Assembly: GCA_963777165.1 (NCBI GenBank)
Contig: CAVZPO010000028.1
Span: 1 to 64,000, forward strand
Length of the DNA stretch: 64,000 bases
Direction: 5' to 3'
Origin: DYJB01 sp963777165
GTDB taxonomy: Bacteria; Chloroflexota; Anaerolineae; Anaerolineales; E44-bin32
The notes beneath the pieces are model-generated. The model ran no database searches, had not been told where the DNA came from, and saw only the letters and a program-made list of their open reading frames with translations. This document shows, piece by piece, positions 1 to 10,799 of this stretch. Positions within the stretch are counted from its first letter, which is position 1, and every line of letters starts with the position of its first letter. Made by a program: the position numbers and the translations under genes.

Positions 1-1475
<1,475 letters not shown>

Positions 1476-1488
1476 GCCAAGTTCGGCG

Positions 1489-2636
1489 GCGCCGACGCCA
1501 ACTTCGCCCACTTCCGCCCGTCGCTCGAACAGATCGTCAGCATGCGCCGCGACTACGCCGCCTTCTTCGCCCCCTACGACCACGTCTACGATCCGCTGCT
1601 CGACGACTTCGAGCCGGCCATGCCCACCAAGCAGGTCAAGGCGGTGTTCGACGCCCTGCGCCCGCAGCAGGTCGAGCTGGTGCGCGCCACGGCCGAACGC
1701 GGCCGCAAGGTCTCCGACGCCGTCCTGCACCGCGCCTTCGACGTCGAACGCCAATGGACCTTCGGCGTCGAGGTCATCCGCAAGCTGGGCTACGACTTCA
1801 ACGCCGGCCGCCAGGACAAGTCGGTCCATCCGTTCACCACTTCGTTCGGCGTGCGCGACGTGCGCATCACCACCCGCCTCGATCCCAAGTTCCTCAACCC
1901 GGCGCTGTTCGGCACGATCCACGAGACCGGACACGGGCTGTACGAGCAGGGCATCGCCGTGCACCTCGACCGCACGCCGCTGGCCACCGGCACGTCGATG
2001 GCGATCCACGAGTCGCAGTCGCGCATGTGGGAGAACTTCGTCGGCCGCAGCCGCCCGTTCTGGGTCGCCTTCTACCCGCGCCTGAAGAAGCTCTTCCCCG
2101 AGTCGCTGAGCGACGTCAAGCTGGACGACTTCTACCGGGCGATCAACACCGTCGAGCCGTCGCTGATCCGGGTCGAGGCCGACGAGGCGACCTACAACCT
2201 GCACATCATGCTGCGCTTCGAGCTCGAGATCGAGCTGATGAGCGGCACGCTGGCGGTCAAGGACCTGCCCGAGGCGTGGAACACGCGCGTGCGCGACTAC
2301 CTCGGCATTACGGTGCCGGACGACGCCCAGGGCGTGCTCCAGGACGTGCACTGGTCGTTCGGCGGCTTCGGCTACTTCCCGACCTACGCCCTGGGCAACC
2401 TGGTGGCGGCGCAGTTGTGGGAGGTGATCGAGAAGGACATCCCCGATCTCACCTCGCAGATCGAGCGCGCCGAGTTCGGCGGGCTGCTCGGCTGGCTGCG
2501 CGAGAAGGTGCACCGCCACGGCGCCAAGTTCTATCCGGATGAGCTGCTCCGGCAGGTCACCGGCCAGAGCCTGACGCCCGAGCCGTACCTGCGCTACCTG
2601 CGCGCCAAGTTCGGCGAGGTGTACGAGCTGCACTAA
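1489..2636 (+). pseudogene. Partial second copy of the M32 carboxypeptidase gene (5'-truncated)
   Basis: This segment repeats positions 362 to about 1475 of the preceding gene at a constant offset of 1127 bp, which is not a multiple of three. It therefore lies in a different frame from copy 1. An open frame from the internal ATG at 1542 gives 364 residues that carry the HETGH and HES zinc motifs and the intact C-terminus ending FGEVYELH. The N-terminal third of the enzyme is absent. It differs from copy 1 at only a few residues (for example DEV/DEA, RFEI/RFEL, RGEF/RAEF) plus silent changes. It could be a true partial tandem duplication, or an assembly join of two strain variants of one gene. 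Confidence 0.8.
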
Positions 2637-2726
2637 TCGCCTGCGGTAACGCGCCGCACTCCCTTCTCCGGCAAGTCAGAGCCTCCATCCGAGGCAGTCG
2701 AACCGGGACGGGGAACGGTTGCCAAG

Positions 2727-2761
2727 AGAGGCGGGGACGAAAGGTCCCCGCCTCTTTCTAG
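2727..2761 (+). terminator. Rho-independent terminator after carboxypeptidase
   Basis: A perfect 12-bp stem, AGAGGCGGGGAC pairing with GTCCCCGCCTCT around a GAAAG loop, is followed by TTTCT. It lies 90 bp after the carboxypeptidase stop. The rest of 2637-2938 shows no convincing gene. Confidence 0.8.
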
Positions 2762-2883
2762 TCCCTCCACCCCTCTCCGCCACGCACCGCGCGGCCGAGA
2801 GCGCCCTCGCGGCGGAGACGGGGCAGGGGGTGAGGCGGAAGTCCATCCTTGCGGAACACGCCAGCCGCGCCGCGCGGCGGCGA

Positions 2884-2892
2884 TGCTACAAT
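2884..2892 (+). promoter_or_regulatory. Extended -10 promoter element
   Basis: TGCTACAAT is an extended -10 box (TG-N-TACAAT) placed 47 nt before the TTG start of the next gene. The same TGNTANAAT pattern recurs before several other genes in the window. Confidence 0.55.
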
Positions 2893-2938
2893 CAGCCCGT
2901 CGGTGGGCCGCAGGACGCGGCCTCGGCGGAGGCGCACG

Positions 2939-3301
2939 TTGGCACTTCTGCATGCTCGTCTGGCCGGCACGGTGGCATTGTTCACCGTGCTGGCCGGCCT
3001 TTGGGGCCTGGTGGCGGCGCTGCGCCGCCGGCCGGTCGAAGCGGGCTACTGGGGCATCCTGGCGGTCGGCGAGATCCTGTTCCTGGCACAGGGCGTGCTC
3101 GGCGTGCTGCTCTACATCGGCGGCGAGCGCCCCGGCCGCGGGATCCACATCCTGTACGGCGCGCTGACCGCACTCACCCTCCCGGCTTTCTACGTCATCA
3201 CCCGCGGCCGCGACGACAACCGCGCCCAGTGGACCTATGCCTTCTTGTTCTTCTTGCTGACCGCCCTCAGCCTGCGCGCCGTCACTACCGCCGCCGGTTG
3301 A
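2939..3301 (+). CDS. Small multi-pass membrane protein, unknown function
   Basis: A protein of about 120 residues with four predicted membrane segments: LAGTVALFTVLAGLWGLVA, YWGILAVGEILFLAQGVLGV, HILYGALTALTLPAFYVI and WTYAFLFFLLTALSL. I chose the TTG start at 2939 because GGAGG lies about 7 nt upstream and an extended -10 box lies before that. The open frame extends further upstream without a plausible ribosome site. Similar short membrane proteins with a GRGIHILYG-type segment occur in Chloroflexota, as I recall, but I know of no assigned function. It is followed 37 bp later by the dehydrogenase-like gene in the same direction. Confidence 0.65.
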   Translation: MALLHARLAGTVALFTVLAGLWGLVAALRRRPVEAGYWGILAVGEILFLAQGVLGVLLYIGGERPGRGIHILYGALTALTLPAFYVITRGRDDNRAQWTYAFLFFLLTALSLRAVTTAAG

Positions 3302-3338
3302 GTCTGCTTATGCGCTCGTTCGGGCAGGAGATCCTCTC

Positions 3339-4431
3339 ATGATCGACACACCCAGCCGCACGATCGTCGTGCTCGATGGCGACCAGACCGGGCAGGAGCT
3401 GCTGCTCGAGGCGCTGCGGGTCCTCGACCCGGCGGTCATCCGCCTGCCGCTGGCCTTCGTCCATTTCGACCTCAGCCTCGACAACCGGCGCCGGACGCGC
3501 AACGAGGTCATCCAAAAGGCGGCCGAGGCGCTGCGCCTTCACGGGCTGGGCCTCAAGGCGGCTACGATCACGCCCGAGGAGCCGGACGACGTCTCCAGCC
3601 CGAACGCCATCTTGCGCGAGGCGATCGACGGCAAGGTCATCCTGCGCACCGGGCGCCGGCTGCCGGGGGTTCGCCCGGTCGGCGGCGTGCACGCGCCGAT
3701 CGCCATCGTGCGCATGGCGGTGGGCGACGCCTACGGGGCGCGCGAGTGGCGCAAGTTCGAAGCCGACGGCGACGAGATCGCCCAGCGCATCGAACGCATC
3801 TCGCGCAAGACCTGCCGGGCCGTGGCCGAGTTCTCCTTCCAGCACGCCGAGAAGACCGGCGCCAAGGTGTTCGGCGGGCCGAAGTACACCGTCAGCCCGG
3901 TCTACGAGGGCATGCTCAAGGAAGAGCTCGACGCCGCCGCGCTGCGCCACCCCGGCGTGCGCTACGAGCCGCACCTGATCGACGCCACCTATGCGCTGCT
4001 GCTGCAGTCCGCCGGCGATGCGCTGGTCATCCCGGCGCTCAATCGCGACGGCGACTGCCTGTCCGACCTGGTCCTCCAGATGTACGGCTCGATCGCCGGC
4101 TCCGAGTCGATGGTCCTGGCCTTCGACGACGACGCCATCCAGGTGCGCGTGGCGGTGGCCGAAGCGCCGCACGGCACCGCCCCGGCGCTGCAGGGCAAGG
4201 ACATCGCCAACCCGATGGGCATGATCCTGGCCGCCGCGGCGCTGCTGACCTACTTCGGGACCTCGGCCGCCGATCGCGCCTCACGCGCCATCTACGCCGC
4301 CACCTTCGACGCCCTGGCCGAAGGCATCGCCACGCCGGATCTCGGGGGCCATACCGGAACGAAGGGCTTTCACCGACGACGTGATCGAACGCGTGGCCCG
4401 CAAGCTGGATGTCCGGGAAACGCTCGCCTGA
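3339..4431 (+). CDS. Isocitrate/isopropylmalate dehydrogenase family protein (frameshifted near 3' end)
   Basis: Member of the NAD(P)-dependent beta-decarboxylating dehydrogenase family, which includes isocitrate, isopropylmalate and homoisocitrate dehydrogenases. Visible features are the N-terminal IVVLDGDQTGQE strand-loop, an ILRTGRRLPGVRPVGGVHAP stretch, a YGAREWRKFEADGD segment, and the C-terminal DLGGHTGTK typical of the family end. The exact substrate cannot be told. After GHTGTK an extra base in the GGG run at 4364-4366 shifts the frame. Reading past it restores AFTDDVIERVARKLDVRETLA with a stop at 4429-4431, as expected for the family. It is most likely an intact gene with a sequencing indel. 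Its corrected end overlaps the next gene by 23 bp. Confidence 0.75.
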
Positions 4432-5350
4432 GCTGCGCAGCGCGGCAGGCCGGCGCGCCTCGCGCCTGCTGAGGCTGATGCTGCTGGCCGCGTTCGTCGG
4501 CGCGTGCAGCGCACCGCCTCCGGCCTCCACGCCGACGCCCGTCACTCTGCCGCCCACCGACGTCCCGACCGAGACGCCGGTCCGCAGCCCCACGCCTCCG
4601 CCGTATACCTATGCCACGCCGCCGATCGTGCTCGAGGTTCCGCTCCCGTCACCGACGCCCATCCCTCCGACGCCGAGCATCGGCCTGCCCGCCGAGCGCC
4701 TGTCGATCTACGATCCCGGCCCCGGCTCGCAGGCCGTCAGCCCTCTGCGCGTCACCGGTTTCGGCGGACCGAGCTGGAAGGGGCACGTCCGGCTGCGTCT
4801 GATCGGCGAGCAGGGCGACATCCTCGCCGACCGCACCACCTTCCTGCAGGCCATGCCGGACCTGGCCGGTCGGATCTTCACCGATCTCGAGTTCAGCTTT
4901 CCGTGGGTGGCGCAGACGGCGCGGCTGGAGGTGAGCACCTACAGCATCCGCGACGGACAGATGGACCATCTGGCCACCCGCTCCGTCGTGCTGCTCACCA
5001 AAGGGATCGCGCTGCTCTACCCGGGCATCGGCGGCGCGGAGAAGATCGCCATCTTCTCGCCGCGCGCCAACGGCTACGTCCGCGGCAGCCCGGTGACGGT
5101 GCGCGGCGGCGGCTGGCTCGACACGCCCGGCCCGCTGGTCGTCGAGGTGCTCGACCGCAGCGGCAACGTCGTCGGCTCCACCACCGTGCCGCTCTCGACC
5201 ACGAACCCCGGCGAGGTCGGCTCGTTCGAAGTGCAGGTGTCGTACAGCCTGGATGCCTCGCAGTACGGACGGATCGCGGTCTACGAACAGGCCATTTCAC
5301 CACCCGGCATCCTGCACTACAGCAGCGTCGACGTCTACCTGGCGCGTTAG
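4409..5350 (+). CDS. Lipoprotein with two Gmad2-type immunoglobulin-like domains
   Basis: Predicted surface lipoprotein of 313 residues. It has a positively charged N-terminus, a hydrophobic stretch and a lipobox ending FVGAC, after which comes a Pro/Thr-rich linker of about 50 residues. Two domains follow at about 85-200 (IYDPGPGSQAVSPLRVTGFG) and 215-312 (FSPRANGYVRGSPVTVRGGG). Both match the Gmad2 pattern of an SPxxVTG start and late beta strands. Gmad2 domains are known from spore germination and other extracellular proteins and are thought to mediate binding. The ATG at 4409 overlaps the end of the previous gene, suggesting translational coupling. A shorter start at 4478 would still keep the lipobox. 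The ligand is unknown. Confidence 0.7.
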   Translation: MSGKRSPELRSAAGRRASRLLRLMLLAAFVGACSAPPPASTPTPVTLPPTDVPTETPVRSPTPPPYTYATPPIVLEVPLPSPTPIPPTPSIGLPAERLSIYDPGPGSQAVSPLRVTGFGGPSWKGHVRLRLIGEQGDILADRTTFLQAMPDLAGRIFTDLEFSFPWVAQTARLEVSTYSIRDGQMDHLATRSVVLLTKGIALLYPGIGGAEKIAIFSPRANGYVRGSPVTVRGGGWLDTPGPLVVEVLDRSGNVVGSTTVPLSTTNPGEVGSFEVQVSYSLDASQYGRIAVYEQAISPPGILHYSSVDVYLAR

Positions 5351-5391
5351 GTCTCCGGGAACCAAACCGCGGCGGCCGGCGTCAACCCCGG

Positions 5392-5400
5392 TGGTAGAAT
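5392..5400 (+). promoter_or_regulatory. Extended -10 promoter for the VanW gene
   Basis: TGGTAGAAT is an extended -10 box 23 nt before the ATG at 5423, implying a very short leader. Confidence 0.5.
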
Positions 5401-5422
5401 TCGCCTCCATCTGGGTCCCATC

Positions 5423-7268
5423 ATGCGTACCGCTTCACTGCTCCCGCGCAACTCCACCGATACCCTGACGCTGCTGACGCGCCTGCTGCTGGCAGCGTTT
5501 GTCGCCGGCGCCTCCTTCCTGGCGGCGCTGCTGTTCTTCCTGCTCGCCATGCGCGTCTTGTTCATCGGTCGCGCCCTGCCCGGCGTGCGCTCGGGCGACG
5601 TCGGGCTGAGCGCAAAGTCAACCGACCAGATCGCCGCCGCCGTCGCCGAGGCCTACACCTATCCGCAGACCGGCCTGCTGGCGCTGCGCGACGGCGCCTC
5701 GGTGTGGACGGCGCATCCGGCCGAGCTGGGCGTCAGCATCGACGGCGCGGCGGTGGCCGAGCGCGCCCTGGCCGTCGGGCGCCGCGGTTCCCTCGGGCTG
5801 CGCCTGCAGGAGCAGATCGACGCCTGGCTCTCCGGCGCCGACGTCTCCGCGGTGATCGTCTTCGACCAGGCGCGCGGTGCGGCCTACCTGCAGTCGCTGG
5901 CGGCGACGATCGACAAGCCGCAGTTCGAGGCGACGCTGGGCATCAACGGGCTCGAGGTCATCATGCAGCCCGGCCAGATCGGGCGCCGACTGGACATCGA
6001 TGCCACGCTGATGGTGATCGAGCCGAGCATCGCCCAGTTGATCGACGCCGACCTGCCGCTCGTCGTGCGCGAGACACCGCCGCTGGTGCTCGATGCCTCC
6101 GAACAGGCGGCCGTGGCGCGCCGCATCCTCAGCCAGCCCCTCACGCTGACGGCCGAAGGCGCCGGCCCGTGGTCGTTCGACCCGCCGACACTCGCCGGGC
6201 ATGCTGAGCTTCAATCTGGTCCAGGACACCCAGGGCGGCCACTACCAGATCGGCGTCCAACCGCAGATCATGGCGGATTTCCTGGGGCCGCTGGCAGCCG
6301 GGCTCGAGCGAAGCCCCCGGAACGCGCGCTTCGTCTTCAACGACGACACGCGCCAGCTCGATCTGATCCAGGACTCGATCGATGGGCGCGTGCTGGACAT
6401 CCCCGGCACGATCGAGACGATCAACAACGGCCTGGCGAGCGGCGAGCACTCGATCGGCCTGGCTTTCCAAACCGAGGCGCCGGCCGTCGCCGGCACGGCC
6501 ACCGCCGCCGATCTCGGCATCACCGAGCTGGTCGTCAGCACCAAGACCTATTTCAACGGCTCGAGCCCCGAACGTATTCAGAACATCCGCATCGCCTCGT
6601 CCGCCTTTCACGGCCTGCTGGTGGCGCCGGGACAGACGCTCTCCATGGCCGACGGGCTGGGAGACATCAGCCTCGACTCGGGCTACGCCGAGGCGTTGAT
6701 CATCATCGGCAACCGCACCGTCAAGGGCGTCGGCGGCGGCGTGTGCCAGGTCAGCACGACGCTGTTCCGCGCCGCGTTCTACGGCGGCTATCAGATCGAC
6801 GAGCGCTACCCGCACGCCTACCGCGTCGGCTACTACGAGCAGGGTCCGAATTCCCCCGGCCCGGGGCTGGACGCGACCGTCTTTGCCCCGCTGGTCGATT
6901 TCAAATTCACCAACGACACCGACCACTGGCTGTTGATGGAAACCTACATGGTCGGCAACGCGCTGGAGTGGAAGTTCTACTCCGCCAAGGATGGCCGCGT
7001 GGTCTCCTGGGAAACGACCGGCGCCCGCAACGTCGTCGAGGCGCCCGAGCCGCTGTATAAGGAGAACTCCGACCTGCCCGAGGGCAAGATCAAGCAGGTC
7101 GACTACCAGGCCGACGGCGCCGACATCACCGTCACGCGCACGGTGCTGCGCGACGGGCAGACGCTGCACAACGACGTCATCCGCACGCACTACCTGCCGT
7201 GGCGGGCGATCTACGAGTACGGCCCGGGCACCGAGCTCCCCGAAGGCGCCAAGACCGAGGACAACTGA
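5423..7268 (+). CDS. VanW family protein with peptidoglycan-binding-like repeats (frameshifted)
   Basis: Membrane-anchored cell-envelope protein. One N-terminal membrane helix lies at about residues 20-48 (LLLAAFVAGASFLAALLFFL). Two repeats of the type called PG_binding_4 follow, and then a VanW domain with TKTYFNGSSPERIQNIRIAS and GVGGGVCQVSTTLFRAAFYG. VanW domains occur in glycopeptide-resistance loci and in many unrelated envelope proteins; the biochemical role is unsettled. The gene is split into two frames by an extra base in the GGG run at 6197-6199. Reading through gives LAGMLSFNLVQD and about 614 residues. It probably reflects a sequence error, since both halves are well conserved. 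A -10 box lies just upstream. Confidence 0.8.
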
Positions 7269-7299
7269 GCCGCGGGCGCTCATGCCGCCCGGTGGGGCG

Positions 7300-7308
7300 T
7301 GATAGAAT
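7300..7308 (+). promoter_or_regulatory. Extended -10 promoter for the Trm112-HEAT gene
   Basis: TGATAGAAT is an extended -10 box, with GGAGG and an ATG following at 7333. Confidence 0.5.
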
Positions 7309-7332
7309 CCGGACGCCCGCGGAGGCGACCCC

Positions 7333-8139
7333 ATGATCCATGCCGACCTGCTGGAAATCCTGCGCTGCCCTCACTGCGTCCAGGACAAGGAAGGCCTGCT
7401 GAAGGTGGTCCGCGATTCCTGGCTGGTATGCCAGGAGGCCGGATGCGGACGCAAGTACCCGATCGTGGATGACATCCCCGTGATGCTCATCGACGAGGGG
7501 GACAAGTGGGTCAAGGTCTCCGAGGCCGACCTGCCGGTTCCTCCCCCAACGTCTGACCACCGTGTGACCGAACTCTCCAACCTGATCGCCGAACTCGCCT
7601 GCGGAGATGACGTGCGCGCCGAACGGGCGCGCACTGCGCTACCCTCGCACGGGCTCGAGGCGCTCCCCGCGCTGCTGCGGCTGGCGCAATCCGAAACCCC
7701 CGACCATCGTTGGTGGGCCCTGCGCTGCCTGACAGAGCTCCATTACCCGCGCGCCGACGACAGACTGCTTCAAGGTTTGCACGATGCGGATGTTTCCGTC
7801 TGCCAGGCGGCCGCGCTGGCGCTGCGCGATCGGCCGCTGGCGGCGGCCATCCCGCGGCTGGTGAGCCTGCTCGACAGCCCGGACAGCCTGCTCTCTCGGT
7901 TGGCGGGCGACGCGCTGGCGGCGATGGGCTCGGTCGCCTCGCCCGCCCTGGCGGAGGCGGCGCGCTCATCGTCCGCCGTTACGCGCATCGGCGCCGTGCG
8001 CGCCCTGGCGTTCAACCAGGATCCCGACGTCGTCCCGGCGCTGTACGCCGCGCTGGATGACAACTCGAGCATGGTCGAGTACTGGGCCGTGGATGGGCTC
8101 GAACGGCGAGGCCTGGGGATGGTGTACTTCCAACCCTAG
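7333..8139 (+). CDS. Trm112-like zinc-ribbon domain fused to HEAT repeats
   Basis: Protein of 268 residues. Residues 1-65 form a Trm112/UPF0434-type domain (LLEILRCPHCVQDKEG, then a second cysteine pair in CQEAGCGRKYPIVDDIPVM), a small zinc-binding module. Trm112 activates several methyltransferases in eukaryotes and archaea; the bacterial short forms have no firm role. Residues 80-265 are Ala/Leu-rich helical repeats of the HEAT or PBS-lyase type (for example VSVCQAAALALRDRPLAAAI and LLSRLAGDALAAMGSVAS), which bind other proteins. Stand-alone bacterial Trm112 proteins are only about 60-70 residues, so this fusion is unusual. The start is well supported by GGAGG 7 nt upstream. Confidence 0.75.
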   Translation: MIHADLLEILRCPHCVQDKEGLLKVVRDSWLVCQEAGCGRKYPIVDDIPVMLIDEGDKWVKVSEADLPVPPPTSDHRVTELSNLIAELACGDDVRAERARTALPSHGLEALPALLRLAQSETPDHRWWALRCLTELHYPRADDRLLQGLHDADVSVCQAAALALRDRPLAAAIPRLVSLLDSPDSLLSRLAGDALAAMGSVASPALAEAARSSSAVTRIGAVRALAFNQDPDVVPALYAALDDNSSMVEYWAVDGLERRGLGMVYFQP

Positions 8140-8220
8140 ATCGGAACCCACGTGTCTGGCGATGCGTGTGGTCGCGGCAGCGTGCCCGGCGGCCGCATGC
8201 AGGCAAGGAGGATACCGAGA

Positions 8221-8919
8221 ATGCCCACCTCGCCGCACGTCGAGAAGCACTTTACGGCCGGTGATACGGTCCGCGACATTGTCATCGGCATGTCCGATGG
8301 GTTGACGGTCCCGTTCGCCCTTGCAGCCGGGCTGTCCGGCGCGGTCAGCACGTCGAGCGTCATCATCACCGCCGGCCTGGCCGAGATCGCCGCCGGATCG
8401 ATCGCCATGGGGCTCGGGGGCTATCTCGCCGCGCGCAGCGATGCGGAACATTACGAGAGCGAGCGCCTGCGCGAGGTCCGGGAGATCAGGGACAAGCCGG
8501 GGGCGGAGACCGAAGAGGTCGCCCAGGTGTTCCGCACTTTCGGTCTCTCCGAGGCACAACTCACGCCGGTGGTCGAAGCGCTCAAGGCAAAGCCGGACGC
8601 CTGGCTTGAGTTCATGATGCGCTTCGAGCTCGGCCTGGAGAAACCCAACCCTCGGCGTGCCCTGGCGAGCGCGGCGACGATCGCCTTCGCCTACATGGCT
8701 GGAGGCCTGATCCCCCTCTCCCCCTACATTGCGGTCTCCGCCTCGCGCCTCGCCCTGCTGTGGTCGGTGGGGTTGACGTTGCTGGCGTTGCTCGCCTTCG
8801 GTTACATCAAGGGCCGCTTCACCGGAGCGGGCCCGATCAAGAGCGGGATCCAGACCATGCTGATCGGCGGCCTCGCGGCGGGCGTCGCCTTTCTCATCGC
8901 CCGGATGATCGCCCCGTAG
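8221..8919 (+). CDS. VIT1/CCC1 family transporter
   Basis: Predicted membrane transporter of the VIT1/CCC1 family, whose characterised members move Fe2+ or Mn2+ out of the cytoplasm or into vacuoles. The 232 residues contain the family start GDTVRDIVIGMSDGLTVPFA, two early membrane helices ending SMGLGGYLAARS-like (here SIAMGLGGYLAARSDAEHY), an acidic cytoplasmic helical region with EVREIRDKPGAE, and three C-terminal helices. I chose the ATG at 8221 because AGGAGG lies 10 nt before it; the frame is open upstream without a ribosome site. A second family member is encoded at 62039-62869 (-). Metal specificity cannot be read from the sequence. Confidence 0.85.
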   Translation: MPTSPHVEKHFTAGDTVRDIVIGMSDGLTVPFALAAGLSGAVSTSSVIITAGLAEIAAGSIAMGLGGYLAARSDAEHYESERLREVREIRDKPGAETEEVAQVFRTFGLSEAQLTPVVEALKAKPDAWLEFMMRFELGLEKPNPRRALASAATIAFAYMAGGLIPLSPYIAVSASRLALLWSVGLTLLALLAFGYIKGRFTGAGPIKSGIQTMLIGGLAAGVAFLIARMIAP

Positions 8920-8973
8920 CCCTCTCGCGTGGGCCGGGCAGGATAAGCTTCCGATTCGTGGCCAGGGTGTTCT

Positions 8974-8996
8974 GCGCCTGCCCGATGGGCAGGCGC
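8974..8996. terminator. Bidirectional terminator between convergent genes
   Basis: A perfect 10-bp hairpin (GCGCCTGCCC, loop GAT, GGGCAGGCGC) lies between the ends of the VIT1-type gene (+) and the DUF456 gene (-). Confidence 0.6.
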
Positions 8997-9026
8997 GTCG
9001 CGAAACTCAGTCGGTCACTCAGCGTG

Positions 9027-9515
9027 TCAGGAAACGATCACCCACAACACCCACAGCCCGACACAGGCGAACCCAATCGCGAACTTGACGAAGAACGAGG
9101 CTACGTAGCCGACGGCCGTTCCCAGGACGGCCTGCCCGGCGCGCCGCGTGTCGCGGCCCTTGCGCCATTCGAGCAGGAAGATGCCGGCCAGCAGCGCGAT
9201 CAGCGCACCCAGCGGCCCGGCGGCGAACAGCAGGATCACCGCGGCCGCCACGCCGCCGACGATGCTCCACACCGACGCACCCCCGATGCGCGCCCCGGCG
9301 CCGCTCGTCAGGACCTCCGCCAGCAGCCCGACCCCGCACAGCAGGCTGATCCCGGCGAACAGCCACGGGCCCCAATCACCCCACCCCGCCAGCAGACCGT
9401 AGCCCAAGGCCGTCGCCCAGATCAAACCCAGGTCGGGGACGGCAGGCAGCAGCGTGCCGATCAGCCCGATCAGCATGAACAGCCCGGCCGGAATCGCCCA
9501 CAGCGTTTCGGGCAT
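9027..9515 (-). CDS. DUF456 family membrane protein
   Basis: Hydrophobic protein of 162 residues. It opens with LWAIPAGLFMLIGLIGTLLPAVPDL and carries glycine-rich helices such as GPLGALIALLAGIFLLEW, the pattern of DUF456. The function of this family is unknown. Its ATG overlaps the stop codon of serS by one base (TGATG), so it is very probably translated from the serS message and placed under the same T-box control. I see no functional link between the two. Confidence 0.8.
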   Translation of the reverse strand: MPETLWAIPAGLFMLIGLIGTLLPAVPDLGLIWATALGYGLLAGWGDWGPWLFAGISLLCGVGLLAEVLTSGAGARIGGASVWSIVGGVAAAVILLFAAGPLGALIALLAGIFLLEWRKGRDTRRAGQAVLGTAVGYVASFFVKFAIGFACVGLWVLWVIVS

Positions 9516-10792
9516 CAGGCGCCTTCGGGGGTGAGCATGTCTACCCCGCCCATCCAGGGCCGCAATACGGCCGGCACGATCACCGTTCCATCCGCCTGCT
9601 GATAGTTCTCGAGCACGGCGATCAGCGTGCGCGGCAGCCCCAGCCCGGACCCGTTCAACGTGTGCACGTAGTGCGGCTTGGCGCCCAGCTCCCGCCGGTA
9701 GCGGGCATTCGCCCGCCGCGCCTGGAACTCGCCGCAGTTCGAGACCGACGACACTTCGAGCCACTCGGCGCACCCCGGCGCCCAGACCTCGACGTCGTAC
9801 GTCTTGCGCGCCGAGAAGCCCAGGTCGCCGGCGCACAGCTTCTTGACGCGGTAGGCGAAGCCAAGGTCGACGCACGTTTGCTCGGCGTGCGACAGCATGC
9901 GCTCGAGCTCGGCGTCCGAGTCCTCCGGCGCGCAGAATGTGTACATCTCGACCTTGTCGAACTGGTGGCCGCGCTTGATGCCGCGCACGTCGCGCCCGGC
10001 CGACATCTTCTCGCGCCGGAAGCACGGCGTGTAGGCGGTGTACCTTCGGGGCAGCGTCCCCCCGTCGAGGATCTCGTCCATGTGCAGCCCGGTCAGCGGC
10101 ACTTCGGCCGTGGGGACCAGCCACAGGTTCTCTTCATGGTCGTGGTACAGGTTGTCGCGGAACTTCGGCAGCTGGCCGGCGGCGAACAGCGTCTCCTCGC
10201 GCACGACGAACGGCGTGTACTTCTCCAGGTAGCCCTGGCGCGTGTGCAGGTCGAGCATCCAGGCGATCAGCGCCCGCTGCAGGCGCGCCCCGGCGCCGCT
10301 CAGCACGTAGAACCGCGAACCGGTGAGCTTGACCCCGCGGTCGAAATCCAAGATGCCGAGCGCCGGCCCGAGGTCCCAGTGTGGGCGCGGCTCGAAGTCG
10401 AAACGCTTCGGCTCGCCGATGGTGCGCTCGACGACGTTGTGCGTCTCATCGGCTCCGTCGGGAACGTCGGCGTCGGGCACGTTCGGCAGGCCCGCCAGCA
10501 GCTCGTGCAGCGCCGTCTCTTTTTCGCGCACGCTGACGTCCAGCGCCTCGATATGCTGGCCGATGGCGCGCATCTCGCCGATGCGCACCTCGCGGCCGGA
10601 GGCGTCCTTCATCTGGCCGATCTCTTTCGAGACGCGATTGCGCTCGGCCTTGAGCTGCTCGACCTGCGTCAGCAGCGCCCGCCGGTCGGAGTCGAGCGCC
10701 AGCAGCGTTTCGATCGGCGGCTCGGTCCCGCGCCGGGCGAGCGCCGCCCGCACCTGATCGGGATGGGCACGGATCTCCTGCAAGTCCTGCAT
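9515..10792 (-). CDS. serS: Seryl-tRNA synthetase
   Basis: Charges tRNA-Ser with serine in the cytoplasm. The 425-residue protein has the N-terminal long antiparallel coiled coil (about residues 28-105, LDSDRRALLTQVEQLKAERN), class II motif 2 (FRREKMSAGRDVRGIKRGHQ) and motif 3 (NGSGLGLPRTLIAVLENYQ). The length is normal for bacterial SerRS. The ATG at 10792 is supported by a GGGAGG 6 nt upstream; an in-frame upstream extension lies inside the regulatory leader and is not used. The leader carries a T-box riboswitch. The stop overlaps the DUF456 start. Confidence 0.95.
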   Translation of the reverse strand: MQDLQEIRAHPDQVRAALARRGTEPPIETLLALDSDRRALLTQVEQLKAERNRVSKEIGQMKDASGREVRIGEMRAIGQHIEALDVSVREKETALHELLAGLPNVPDADVPDGADETHNVVERTIGEPKRFDFEPRPHWDLGPALGILDFDRGVKLTGSRFYVLSGAGARLQRALIAWMLDLHTRQGYLEKYTPFVVREETLFAAGQLPKFRDNLYHDHEENLWLVPTAEVPLTGLHMDEILDGGTLPRRYTAYTPCFRREKMSAGRDVRGIKRGHQFDKVEMYTFCAPEDSDAELERMLSHAEQTCVDLGFAYRVKKLCAGDLGFSARKTYDVEVWAPGCAEWLEVSSVSNCGEFQARRANARYRRELGAKPHYVHTLNGSGLGLPRTLIAVLENYQQADGTVIVPAVLRPWMGGVDMLTPEGA

Positions 10793-10799
10793 GCCGACC

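Noticed and set aside
1476..2085. C-terminal extension of the first carboxypeptidase frame to 694 residues
   Set aside because: The extension is the second copy read in the wrong frame, giving Ser/Arg/Pro-rich nonsense. M32 enzymes are about 500 residues.
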